From: Argopecten irradians
Lineage: Eukaryota; Mollusca; Bivalvia; Pectinida; Pectinidae
Length of the DNA: 64,000 nt
Assembly: GCF_041381155.1 (NCBI RefSeq)
Contig: NC_091140.1
Location: 24,394,864 to 24,458,863, forward strand
Direction of reading: 5' to 3'
The notes beneath the pieces are model-generated. The model saw nothing but the letters and a program-made list of their open reading frames with translations, was not told where the DNA came from and did not search any database. Below are positions 33,021-45,807 of this stretch, one piece after another. Position 1 is the stretch's first letter, and each line of letters starts with the position of its first letter. The position numbers and the translations under genes were made by a program.

Positions 33021-36000
33021 CATACCTAACTAATGTCTGGTATCATAATATACCTAATTAGTGTCTGGTATCATAATATACCTAATTAGTGTCTGGTATC
33101 ATAACATACCAACTAACTAATTTCTGGTATCATAGTTATATACCTAATAAGTGACTGGTATCATTTAAGCAATAAACTGTTACCAGATTGGACATACAGT
33201 TGATATGAAGCCCATCCGGAAGGAAGATAAATAGAATGGCGCCCGTTAGGGCGCCATGAATATTTATCTTTCGGACGGATGGGCTTCATATCAACTGTAT
33301 GTCCAATCTGGTAACAGTTTATTACTTATATTTCCATTACGATCATTCAAATTCAAAACTATACATGTATATCTTTTGAATTTCCCGCTTGCGCTAGTGT
33401 TGACGTCACCAAGTTCAATAAACGGAACAGCCATAGCATCAGCTTCTGAATATAGTTCAACACAAAACGGTTTGAAACAAGCGAACAAATGAAATTTAAG
33501 CGATAGTATTCTTTAATACATGCTATTTTGTCAACACGATAATACCGTTAGATTTCATAGACCGCACAACTGTAAAACCACTTTTAAAAATATTTGACCG
33601 TTATGTATAGGCGTAAGTATACAGTGTATACATTGTCAGTGACACGGCGGAAACGTCAAATATTCATACGCTTGACCAGATTGGAGTTCATACTTCATAG
33701 CCAGATATTGCCCATCTGGTTTAACATAGATTAAACGGGAAATTGAATGTTGAATGGAAATATACTTATATAACTTATCAATGACTGGTATAATAATTAT
33801 ATACCAAATTAGGGACTGGTATTATAATTAAATACTAAATTAGGGACTGGTATAATAATTAATATACAAAATTAGTGTCTGAGATCATAAATATATACCT
33901 GAAAATTGACTGGTATCATGATTACATACCTAATAAGAAACTGTTATCATAATTGCATACCAAATTGGTGTCTCATATCTCAAACATACACCTGATAATT
34001 AGCTGGTATCATAATTACACTCCTAATTAGTAACTGGTATCATAAGTACTTACCAAAGTATCAACTGGTAACATAATTGCATACCTAATTAGTGCCTGGT
34101 ATCACAAACACATACCTGATAATAAGCTGGTGTCAAAATTGTGTCTGGTATTATAATTACATACCTGATAGTCGGCTGGTATCATAACATATCTAACTAG
34201 TGACTGGTATCATAACATACCTAATTAGTTTCTGGTATCACAATACATACCTGAAAACTAGCTGGTAAAATAATTACATACCTCATTAGCAACTGGTATC
34301 ATAATTGCATACCTCATTAGTGACTGTTAACATAATTACATACCTAACTAATGTCTGGTATCATAACATAACTAACTAGTGATTGGTATCATAACATACC
34401 TAATTAGCTTCTGGTATCACAATACATACCTGAAAACTAGCTGGTAAAATAATTACATACCTCATTAGCAACTGGTATCATAATTGCATACCTCATTAGT
34501 GACTGTTAACATAATTACATACCTAACTAATGTCTGGTATCATAACATAACTAACTAGTGACTGGTAACATAACATACCTAATTAGTGTCTGGTATCATA
34601 ACTACATACCTGAAATTGGCTGGTATCATCATTATATACCTTATTAGCAACTGGTATCACAATTGAATACCAAATTAGTGTCTTGTATCACAAATACATA
34701 CCTGATAATTAGCTGGTATCATAATTGCAATCCTAATCAGTAATCAGTACCTAGTATCATAATTACATACCAAAGTAGTGTCTAACACATAATGATATAA
34801 GTGTCTGGTATCATATTTACTTACCTAATTAGCAACTGGTATCATAATTACATACCTAATTAGTGTCTAACACATAATGATATAAGTGTCTGGTATCATA
34901 ATTACTTACCTAATTAGCAACTGGTATCATAATTACATACCTAATTAGTGTCTAACACATAATGATATAAGTGTCTGGTATCATAATTACTTACCTAATT
35001 AGCAACTGGTATCATAATTACTTACCTAATTAGCAACTGGTATCATAATTACATACCAAATTAGTGTCTAACACATAATGATATAAGTGCCTGGTATCAT
35101 AATGATATAACTAATTAGTGTGTAGTATCAAAATTACTTACCTAATTAGTGTCTAGTATCACAATTGCATACCAATTTTGCTTCGGGTATCATAAGAACA
35201 TACCTATTTAATGTCTGGTATCATAATTACATACCTGATTATCAGCTGATATCAAATTATATAGTGCCTGGTGCTATAATTACACACCTGATAATTAACT
35301 GGTATCATAACATACCAAATTAAAGTCTGGTATCATAATTACATACCTGACTATTCGCTGATATCATGATTACATACCTAATTAGTATCTGGTATTATAA
35401 TGAATCATTGCATACCAATAAGTGTCTGGTATCAAAATTATATGCATAATTAGTGACTGGTGTCTTAATTATATATCTAGTTAGTGCCTGGTGTCATAAT
35501 TATATACCTAATTAGTGCCTGGTATCATAATTATATACCTAATTAGTGCCTGGTATCATAATTATATACCTAATTAGTGCCTGGTATCATAATTATATAC
35601 CTAATTAGTGCCTGGTATCATAATTATATACCTAATTAGTGCCTGGTATCATAATTATATACCTAATTAGTGCCTGGTATAATGGTATTATAATTCCATA
35701 CATGTACTTAATTGTATTGTACCCACATCCTTTTCTTAGTGTCATATAAATCATTGTGTCAAATAATATTAATACAAATGTACTAAAGTGTTTGGTATAA
35801 CGATACCTTATTAGTGTCGGGTATCAAAATTACATACCTAATTAATATCTGGTATCATAATTGCATAACAATGAAATTAGTGTCTGGTATTCAAATTTGC
35901 ATACCTAGTGTCTGACATCATAATTTTATATCTAATAAGTGTCTGGTATCATAATTACATACTTAATTAGTCACTGGTATCAAAATTACATACCTAATTA

Positions 36001-36290
36001 GCAACTGTTTATCTTAATTACATACCTAATTAGTCACTGGTATCATAATTACATACCTAATTAGTCGTTGGTATCATAATTACATACTTATTTAGCAACT
36101 GGTATCAAACTAGATACCTAATAAGCAACTATTATCATAAATGCATACCTAATAAGTGTCTGTTATTATAATTTCATATATAATTAGTGTCTGGTATCAT
36201 AATTACATGCCTAATTATCAACTGGTATCATAAATGCATACCTAATTAGTGAATAGTATTAAATTACATACTTAATTGGCATTATGTATA
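33002..36290 (+). repeat. 31-bp minisatellite array with higher-order structure
   Basis: The basic unit is about 31 bp (28-31), formed by TGTCTGGTATCATAATTA followed by CATACCTAATTAG. I estimate 80-90 units outside the interruption at about 33,165-33,775. Higher-order periods are visible. A block of about 179 bp occurs twice from 34,222, and a block of 85 bp starting TGTCTAACACATAATG repeats at 34,779, 34,864 and 34,949, then at 35,065 (85 plus one 31-bp unit). Five consecutive identical units lie at 35,516-35,670. Each unit contains an inverted GGTAT...ATACC pair and the palindrome CTAATTAG. Confidence 0.96.
33171..33323. repeat. Near-perfect 150-bp palindrome inside the minisatellite
   Basis: The arms 33,171-33,244 and 33,249-33,323 are reverse complements with a GTTA loop. 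The centre reads ATGGCGCCC-GTTA-GGGCGCCAT and the outer ends read AATAAACTGTTACCAG. It belongs to a 600-bp non-satellite block (about 33,165-33,775). The block ends with another pair of matching words (CCAGATTGG, CCCATCTGG), so it may be a foldback transposon. Confidence 0.93.
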
Positions 36291-36981
36291 TTTATTATCA
36301 CAATTATATACAAAATACCATTTAGATTTACTCCTACAATGAAACCAAATTATGCATTTGTACATAGCTTTAAATATTTTTTGTTTTCATAGAATATACC
36401 TACATATATAGTTTTGTAAGAAATTAATAGTTTGCTTCTGAATAACATTCCCATCTTTAGATGCAACAAAAAATATATATGTATATATAATTTCAACATT
36501 TTTTTTTCTTCTCCTTTTTATCTTTGTTAAAATTAGTTATAAAAAATTGTAAAAAAAAAATTGTAAAAAAATAATATAAATGCCTGTATAAATCATCCAC
36601 TACAAAAAATGTCAGCAAATGATATGTTTACAAATAAGTGATAATTTTGTTTTTTGTTTTTTTTTGTAATTTGTCATTCGTATATGCGTACATGTAGCTT
36701 TAAAAATCAATTGTTTCACCACCACCTAACTTTTAATTAACTGTATGTTTGTGAACGTTTGTACTCTGAAAATACGGTTTTTTTCCTTTTGAATATTTTA
36801 TCTATACAATTTATGAACATCTCCTGTTTTCTCTATAAGTTCTTTCTCTTTACTATAAACCTTGACCTTTCCTTTCATGATCCCTGTCTCTTTTTTCTAA
36901 AGTCTGAGTGCCCTGATTATAATGTATATATATGTATGGTAAATTCAGCCGGTTACCGCCCCATCTGTAGCTTGTTATTTG

Positions 36982-37790
36982 ATGATCATGGGTAATGATT
37001 TAGTACAATATCGGGCGGCAATCGGTTGCTTCTATCAACGTACTCATTTTTTATTGATGTCACAAAAATTTGTTTACTGTATGAAATTGACCGATATTTA
37101 TAGTGGCTGCAGGTCTAAAGCAACTTTCATGTTTAAAAAACTTGTAACATTTATTTATGTGTTAATGAGATGTTTGACCAATAATTCTAGTTTCCTACTG
37201 ATACTACACCTCCTCCTACTCTCATGTAATGATGTACATCCAAACCCAGGTCCTCCAGATCAAAATTATACTATTTCTATCTTTCATTTGAATATCCGTA
37301 GTTTAAGAAATAAACTATCCCAATTAGAAAATTTAACTTCTGATAATGATGTTATCTGCGTCACCGAGACTCACCTTGATAATTCTGTAGCTGACACTGA
37401 TTTACTCCTGGGTGGTTATGAATTATACCGTAAGGATAGGGGAAGTCCGGGAGGGGGGTTAGCTGTGTATACATCCAGTCTCTTGTGCACCCGTCGTAGA
37501 GCGGACTTAGAATTTCGAGTGGGCGAAGTGATATGGACAGAGATCCAGTATCCAAGAAAGAAATTTCTCCTGTGTACATTGTATAGACCTCCACACGCTT
37601 CAAACACCTTTTGGGACCAATTTCATTTTTCTATAGACACTGCCTTCCAAGAAACTCCACACATCATTATTGTTGGCGATATAAACGTTGACCTTTTAAC
37701 CGTCGGAAATTCACACAAAATCTACGATATTATCCACACATTTCACTTCACCAATGTCATTGATAGACCGACACGTGTAGCGCGCACGTC
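36982..37790 (+). mobile_element. LINE ORF2 start with 2A-like motif and APE endonuclease, truncated
   Basis: A hydrophobic leader (LLILHLLLLSCN) runs into DVHPNPGP, which resembles the 2A ribosome-skipping consensus D-V/I-E-x-N-P-G-P except for His in place of Glu. The endonuclease domain follows: ISIFHLNIRSLRNKL, DVICVTETHLD, GGGLAVYTSS, LLCTLYRPPH and IIIVGDINVDLL. LINE similarity stops at about 37,790, just after DRPTRVART, and no reverse transcriptase follows. It is probably a CR1/L2-type LINE and may belong with the ORF1 at 31,899. ATG codons at 36,982 and 37,129 are both possible starts. Confidence 0.87.
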
Positions 37791-40036
37791 ATGTTATTAT
37801 TTTCTAGCACACGTTATATTTTTGCTTGTGTGTTATCTCTATCTTTGCTCCTTTTTTAAATGATGTTAGACTCGTGGCTGATGTTATTATTTATTTTGCA
37901 TTGTTATTCATTTCATTTCACGTGTTAGTGTCAGCAATGATTGTTAATGATTTTGTTTCCCATGTTATTGCCAGAATGTTACGTGATTTTTATGTGAAAC
38001 TTTGTTAGCATCAACAGAACATGTGATTATTTACGTGACCACGTTACGAGTATCGTTGGAAACGTTCATTTATTTATTTTTAAAAGCGTTATTTTTTTCG
38101 TGGAAATACCACTGCCTATTGTTCTCATTTGACCCCCTACGGCGACAGCGCAGTGAGCCGGCGGGCGAGCTTCGCTGGTGTGTTGACCACTCACCCATAA
38201 CGAGAGCACGGCACGATATAGTCGACTGGCGAGGTGTATCGCTTCCTTGTCACTGTAATCGCTACCGTATCGCATGTGCTGGTGCAAACTGAGCATGGAA
38301 ATATCGTATAGTTTTCAGTTTATATATTTAGTCAGTTACCTTTTTCTCCAAAAGTTTGCACTATCACTGTATACTAATTTATGTGAAAATTCCTTAACAT
38401 ATTAGACGGTTATTGATGCGTTGGGAATCGGCAAGGACGTTAATAAATCCTTGGAATCGGTCATAGCTTTTAACTACACTGTACAAAGATTTCGATGTGT
38501 TTTAACATATTGTGTATTATTTCAAGTTTTATCATGATTATTATACGTTATAAATGGTAATAGTATAGATATGTTTCTGATAACGTACGTAATCTGTTTT
38601 GATTAACGAATTTGTGTACATTTCTTGAATGGCTGCTTAACAAAATTATTTGTCGAAGTTATGCATATTATGGAATCTGTTTTGATTAACGAAATTGTGT
38701 ACATTTCTTGAATGGCTGATTTATATATGTCACAACATTATTTGAGGCATATTTTGGAACAAGTGCTATATATTCAAAAATGAACATTACAAAATCTACT
38801 ATACCGACGGTAATTCTATATGATATGTCGTATCGTACAGGGAAGACACAAATAAATATCAAATGCACGTCCCTTGAATACAGTTACAATACGCATGATG
38901 CAAACCGACATGCATTTATTTAATTAAATACACTGTATTGTACGTTTTGTCTACGTTATGAAAAGTGAAATATATATTCAAGTTCATGCTAAAATCACTG
39001 TCAAAACAAACTCCATTGTATCCGACTTGCTACCGCGCGGCGCAGGGACATATAACATGCGCAGCGACCAATGAAAATTGCCCGCGGGTCAAGCAGTCGT
39101 GGATCTTTTATTTCGTCAAGTATTATTATCTACGCTAGAAGGCCGTTACCATTAATTTGTATGTACTGTTTGGAATCGGCTTGTAAACTTAAGCCATTAA
39201 CTTTTAACTACAACAAAGATTTTTGAAAAATGGTACCACATGACATAGAGTCATCTAACTAAAGGAAAACTATACTCTACTATCAAAGAATTTGTGTCAC
39301 GATAAAATGAGGTGTGTTCTCCTTTCAAGACACTTCGGAGTCATTAGTTGCCGGACACCTAAATATTGTGGTTACGAGACTTATTTGGTGCGTGACGTAA
39401 TCGACCCTATGCGAGGCAGCGCAGCTCTCTATCACTATCAATGCTTGCATACGGCGCTCGACAACACCTACCTGTGATTTTCAAAAACGTATTTTCAGCG
39501 ATTTTGGGATTGTTTGCTACGTTTCTCCTGATTTTTTCTTGAATTATTATAATAGCACGTATTCGTGCTCAATTGAACTTTCGTTTTTTCTTATAAAATG
39601 TTAAGCAATGCGAGGATACAGAAGCGTAATTTGTGAGAACCGCTAGTATTGAACAACCGCTTAGACATCTGACTACTCAATTTCACCATCTTGTTGGATG
39701 TGGTAGGCTGGTGGATAATTATGTATATTTTAATGAGCCAGGTAAAACTTTCGTTGTAGATTTCTTTACTTTTAATTTTTCAATACAATTTACTGCATTC
39801 TTTCTAAAGACTGTCAGCTTAAACTGGTAACGCAATGACTTCGATTATTCATTGCCTTAGCGATTAACATTTTACTACATATTTAATTATTCCTTTTTCT
39901 CTTTTCTTTCTGTACTACTCCCTGTCCCTCTCCTGTAAAGTGACAGGTCACAGCACTGTCAGCGTTCTCGCCATGTTTGCTAGTGTGATTAGACAGGAAT
40001 CACACTAGACCTATACACGGTGGAGAAGGTTAACGG
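37791..40036. other. Non-coding DNA; local 83-bp duplication at 38,590-38,745
   Basis: I see no supported gene. A tandem pair starting AATCTGTTTTGATTAACG lies at about 38,592 and 38,675. The words GGAATCGG and CTTTTAACTACA with CAAAGATTT recur at about 38,430-38,490 and 39,172-39,225, a faint older duplication. A short GC-richer patch lies at 38,140-38,290. Confidence 0.6.
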
Positions 40037-40069
40037 NNNNNNNNNNNNNNNNNNNNNNNNNNNNNNNNN
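40037..40069. other. Assembly gap (33 N)
   Basis: A run of 33 N of unknown true length. Sequence on either side shows no obvious shared repeat. Confidence 1.
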
Positions 40070-40330
40070 TTGTATGTAAAATCCTTAGAAATATTGTTTT
40101 TCAATAAGATTTCCTCATTTTGGGAGAGACAAGTTAGAACATCGTCTGAATATGATAAAGTAATATTGTATCACAAAATGAGATTGTGAAAAAGTTCTCT
40201 ACCAATGCTAAATGGAGTAAGCGTATATATACGAATGAGTACTTAATTACTGGAGTAAGGGAAATAACTCCTTCATTCTTATCCGTGTAACTTTCGGCAG
40301 CCCATCAAACATGGAAGTCAACAGATACTA

Positions 40331-40405
40331 TCCTCGATATTGCAAAGGTTACTATCGATACTTTTCTATCCACGACAATGGTAGTAACCCCTGGATTATC
40401 GAGGG
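40331..40405. repeat. 75-bp hairpin repeat, copy 1
   Basis: The arms TCCTCGATATTGCAAAGGTT and GTAACCCCTGGATTATCGAGG face each other across about 20 bp. Read in reverse it aligns along its whole length, including the GTCGTGGATA loop word, with the hairpin at 60,523-60,597. The rest of 40,070-42,181 has no gene that I can support. It holds a 17-base G-run at about 41,838. Confidence 0.85.
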
Positions 40406-42181
40406 CGATAGATACATGCCGTAGAGGTAACGTCGTTTCTTACAATAGTAATGAATTTATTATTATAGCATCTGTTGTTTTTTTGTTTCGTTTTCGCCTC
40501 GATGGCTAGACTGACGATCAATTGACAATCAGTATTTTTTAGCTACATTGTTGTGTATGATGACATTTTTCTTATAAATAAATATGCCCTGTATATAATC
40601 TTAGACATATTTCATACAAAAAAACTCTTCTTATGACAATAGGACAAATTACTTATACGTATGTATAAAAACATGTGCACTTTAATACCAAATCAGTAAT
40701 GCCATATAGATACAAGTTATTCCTGACAGTATTTGTTAATATCATGCATTTCCTTTTAAAATTTTTTGTATTCTTTTGTATTGTATTCATTGTTTGGTAT
40801 TGTAATAATTGTGATATTGCCCTGACCCCGATATCCAGCTATTTAGCGATTTGCTCGAGTATCGTTAAGTGGGTGTATCCTGAAGCTGAGCTCAGACTAT
40901 CTTTTAGAGGACTGTTTCCGGAGAATCTGTTTCCCTGGATGGACATTCAAAGTACTGTTGTCCTCAGTCATCTACACCTTATCCCGGATAAGTCTTTATG
41001 TCCTTAGGATACATCTTTACAGTGTACATATACCTTTCCTTGGTAAAATACAGTGTCGTGCATGCCTCAATCTCTCCTTCATGGACTATCCTACGGGATC
41101 GTATGTGGAGGATGTACATGTAACATACGTTTTATACTTTATAACACACAAAAAATTAAATATATTTTTTATGCTTCTCCATTTTTGTTTTTGTTTATTC
41201 GTCTGTTTTCTTGTTTGTAAAAGTTTTATGATTCAGGGTGCGGTATCGGAACAGTATTAGTACCATAGTGGAATCGTGGTTCCTAGAGTATGTTTTACAG
41301 AAACAAACCCCAACTCCAGCGGAATTTTACATTCCTCAGCCAAATCTAGACAAAGTGAACAATAGTAACAAAATTCAGGTTCTAAACAGGTTTCTCTCCT
41401 ATAACACATATATCGTGACAACAACATGAATTTTAACATCTCCGTGCGTTGTGTTTAGCAACAGGTTATTTTGGGTTGTAATTACCAAGAGCTGATTCCT
41501 GCGAAGTATGGTGTACAACGCCAGCCGTTACCGAATGTTCACTTCATTTCAGTGTTAAAAAAAGTTTGAACGCTTTCTTTGCAAATCGTTTTAAACGACT
41601 TTTCCGTAAAATTTAATTACATTGGAATGCATGTCCAAGTAATGTGAATTTATACATGTAGCACTGTTAATTGTTGTTGAATGCCCTATGTACGTACATG
41701 TACATGTATAATGCCATGGGTAATCCCACGTAAAGATACCATCTACAAAACAAACATAACACTTACAATTTTCAGTTTTTTTGCCGGGATATCATAATAT
41801 TGTAATCATCTTGAATGTATTTTGGAGTAACTTTTATGGGGGGGGGGGGGGGGTTATTTCTATTTCTAGCACAACGTCTCACGCTCCCCACATTTCTACT
41901 AGCTGCCACCACATCCGTCCCCGACTTCCATCTCTCTTCCCCTCAAAGCAAACGCCCCCCCTACTCAAACGCCCCCATCCCCAGCGCCCAACCACCACCG
42001 ACTCCCTCCCGCCTAATTCCCTCAAATTAAAAATAAATAACAGCTGTTCTTATTGGCAAACCTTACAACTACCAGACGAAATGTAATGGTAGATGACAGT
42101 CCTTCTCTGCATGAGATCTGACCCTGTATCTAAGTCTCCTTTAGACTAGGACCGACACACAGCTCTTATCAGCAGCCGAAC

Positions 42182-44581
42182 CCATAAGTTACAGACTTTT
42201 TTTCTTGAGACATTTTACCACTGAAGATATGGAAGCTGCATCTTTGGTTCAGCAGGCAAGAGAAATTCCACTGTCACTCACAAAGTATATGTTAACAAGT
42301 CAAAAGTTGGATGTTATCTAGTATTAACCGTTAAGATATAAAGGGTTAAATTCCACCAGTACAACGTGACTCAGTTCACAACATTTGCATCTTCAACATC
42401 GAAGTTCACCATAATGGTTATCGATCTAGACCATCTCTGATATTTTTACATATCAGGATAAAAAAACTTCCCATGTAGGTATATTTCTTCAACTCCGGTT
42501 TTTTAGCTTCCCTCGGATCTTAGTGCTCGCGTGGATCAATGTGACGATAAATACGTTCAGTCTTTTTTTTGATCTTATCGCAAAAAAAATCGTTTTCAAC
42601 ATATCTATTGTCTCTAATTACTCCGAGTTTCATCTGGCCACTCGGGTCGACACCAGGACTCACATGCAACCATAAGTTTGATAAACTGTCTACATAAATG
42701 GTTGGACCTTCCGGTTAGCTGACTATTGCCACGGGTCTCTGGTCTCAAGATGGACCATATCGAATTAGTCACTGAAATTTGAAAATATCCACCACACTGC
42801 CTATTGACCATTTTTCAATTTTTAAGTAGATACCCTTTTAAAATGACGTCTACAATAGAACAAAAATACTCTGTTCGTGACCAAATAAGCCAATATATGT
42901 ATGTCTCAGATCGCAGTGTTCTCTAAAAGACTTGATAATTTTTCTCTGCGACATGTCAAATTCAAACTAGAAGTCCGAGAATTTTAGTTCAGCAACTTGG
43001 GCTTTGTGGCGCAGCAAAATTAACTGCCAGTCAAAAATTTTTATTACAGTTCAATTGTTTATACTTATCAATCTTTAAAACAAGGATTAACAAAATAGAT
43101 ATTTTTAGTTATGGAGATTTGTAACACATCAATCTGAGTGTGCTACAAAACTATCACCGCGATGCGGCATATGATTGTTTATTTTTTTCCAAACCGCTAA
43201 CACTACAGTTTCCTGGTGTCGTTGGAATTTCCTGAAATATAACATTGGCTATTGACGATTTATATCTTAACAAATTTGAATTTAAAGTTGGCTGAATATC
43301 TAAGTGGGACTTCAAAATAATCCATTTTCATGCTCGAAATTTTTGTAGACTAGTAGCCTCTCAAACTGAATTATTACAGCAAAACGACTACTAATAGCTA
43401 TAGGGTATCAAATTAAAGTTCGCGTAAATACCATGACACTTTTATAAACATATTGTATCTTTAGAATGAGCAACTTCATTGTTTATTTCCTGTGTATAAC
43501 GCAAGATATAAGATGGTTACTACAGTGTCACAATATTTTCTTTCACTGCAGTTCTAATGGAATCATTTTCAAATTTGTGCGTGCTTTCTCGCCAGACGGT
43601 CGGAAGTGAGGTTATCCCTTTCTAGGCTAGTGTGTCTTCGACCCTCGGTTGACATTACATTACCGGTTTACCATCGTGGTTGCCTAACTTGTCAACTGTC
43701 CATGGTCAGAGTTTAAGATCAGAAACCATTCGCTTCATGCGGAATGTGGACTCTTTCCTGTTTCCAACCTATTTCACCTAGATTCACATATCGTATAGAT
43801 GTTCCAGACTTCCCCGGCATGATGGAAAAGACACCAGATCAACATTCTGCGGAGGGTTGAGTTGGTTCTCCTTAATTCGTATGAAGCAAACAATTCCTAA
43901 AATTCTTGTGAACCTCAGTGACCATAGGTGGCACAGGTGGAGTTCTTTTTGAGGTCATAAATGAGGTCTGCACGTGAAGGTTTCAAACTCTTTGCCAGAG
44001 CTGGAAAGCACTTTAGAGAACTTTTTTACTGAGAGTCTTCCAATGTTTCTTTGCGCAGTACACCAGATCTGTGACACAACCAGCACCTTCAAGGGAGTGG
44101 GAAAAGTCAGATACCAATGAAAAACATTTAACATTTATGGACCCTCATTAATGACCTCGATGATATCACCAGTGCCATTCTATGGTTGCAACGAGGGTCC
44201 ACAAGATTGATGAATAGTTTACTCCTTCATAACGAATTATGGAGTTATGTGCTTAAGGTAGAACCTATTCCACCATTGGAAGAATGTGCATCTGGTGTAA
44301 TCTCCATTATGCCGGAGACAATGTCTGAAACAGCATATACGTACGATATGTTAGAATCTGAAGAGATCCCACATCCCTGAACCTGTTGTTCCTGATATGA
44401 ACTCTGGTCATGGATGGGTCATAAAAGGCTAGAACAACACTGTAATGCGTGTCACATGAGCTCATCGACATTCGAAGCCGTCGATCTGGCTTTCGACGAA
44501 TTGGATACTGATTTCTCGAGTACTCTGATATCGGACTGCATGTACCAGCTACCAGATATGTCGAGTCTCTTCAGTGGATAG
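42182..44581 (+). pseudogene. Decayed coding-like tract of unknown origin
   Basis: Short plus-strand segments with protein-like composition follow one another through this region without a continuous frame. The clearest is at 44,186-44,380 (PIPPLEECASGVISIMPETM), and another lies at 44,456-44,581. I do not recognise the protein, and it could be a dead host gene or an old integrated element. The tract is broken many times. Its first kilobase is duplicated at 45,808-46,720, where the two copies differ mainly by short insertions. The segments are too short for a family call from sequence alone. Confidence 0.4.
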
Positions 44582-44939
44582 GTCAGTGAGGCGAGAAAGC
44601 CGCACAATGATAAATGGTTTATCATTGAGGAACCAGTGAAAGACATATTAGTGACATTGTAGTAACCATATGACATTTTGCTTATGCTATGCATAGAAAT
44701 AAACAATGAATGTGCTAATTTTCAAAGACACAAACGCTTTGGGAACTGTTAATGATATTAACGGAAACACAGGCTTAGCTTAGGTTACATTTGTTACGCT
44801 ATCAGTAGGTGTTGTGTTTATTTTTGAGACGCTGCTAAACAATATAAAATTGTATACAGTTTATAATCTCAATAACTAATTCTTTTTTTGCATTTCTATA
44901 TATTTTTGATGTTGTTGTTTTTACTAAACAATTGATAAA

Positions 44940-45690
44940 CGGTCAAATAACTGATTGTGAATAGACAATTTGTATCAATGTTGGGAAAACAATTTTGCTG
45001 CGTCAAGCCAAATATATGAAAAAAAATGCTGAAAAATTACCAATTTTTGAGCTTAAAAATATTATTTTTTTCATTTCCTGCGTTCAAATCACTACATATA
45101 TTGGCTTTTTGGTCACGACATGTATTTGTTGTTCTATTGTGGTCATATTTGATACCTTCATTTGTCTACTTTCAAAATAGAAAAACAATGCCAATGTTAT
45201 GAATTATTTTACATTTTTCAGTGAAATTCGAGATGGTGGCCCATCTTGATGACGTCATAACCGGAACTTTATTACGATGTTAACATTGGTTTTGGTTGTT
45301 TTTTTGCTTAAACCGCTTGGATTGACAAGTGGTCAAAAATCTTATTAGAAATTCCTGAATAGCATTGCTGTTGGGAAACATTTGCTGCGTCAAACCAAAA
45401 ATATGAAAAATTTGCTGAAAAATCACCATTTTTGACTTTAAATAACGATTTTTTTTTCATTTCCTGCGTAGAAATCACTACATATTGGATTTTTTGGTCC
45501 TGATATGTTATTTGTTGTGCTTCAACGCAAATTGTGGTCATTTTGGTAACTCATTTGTCTATTTCGGTTGAAAAATGTTAATGTTATGACTATTTTTCAT
45601 TTTTAGGTGAAATTCGAGATGGCGGCCATCTTGATGACGTTATTTTAACCGGAAGTACAATCCAGCAAACTTATGCAATGTTAACATTTG
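44940..45690 (+). repeat. Tandem pair of an about 400-bp repeat
   Basis: Two direct copies (about 44,960-45,280 and 45,350-45,680) share TTGCTGCGTCAA, CATTTCCTGCGT, CAATTTTTGAG-like and GAAATTCGAGATGG segments, and both end near CATCTTGATGACGT followed by a CCGGAA word. Divergence between them is high. No open frame is conserved. Confidence 0.85.
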
Positions 45691-45807
45691 GATTGTGATC
45701 AGTGTGGTCATAAGGGTTCAGAAAAATATTGGATTTCGGAGGTTTGGGGGGGGGGGAGTGCATGTGTGGACCCTCCTAGCCCATGTGACTAGATAAGTTA
45801 CAGTTTA

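Noticed and set aside
32911-36290. Minisatellite as a CRISPR array
   Set aside because: The units are contiguous with no unique spacers, and the context is a eukaryotic genome.
41838-41854. G-run as a G-quadruplex
   Set aside because: A single homopolymer run of uncertain true length. Nothing suggests a function.
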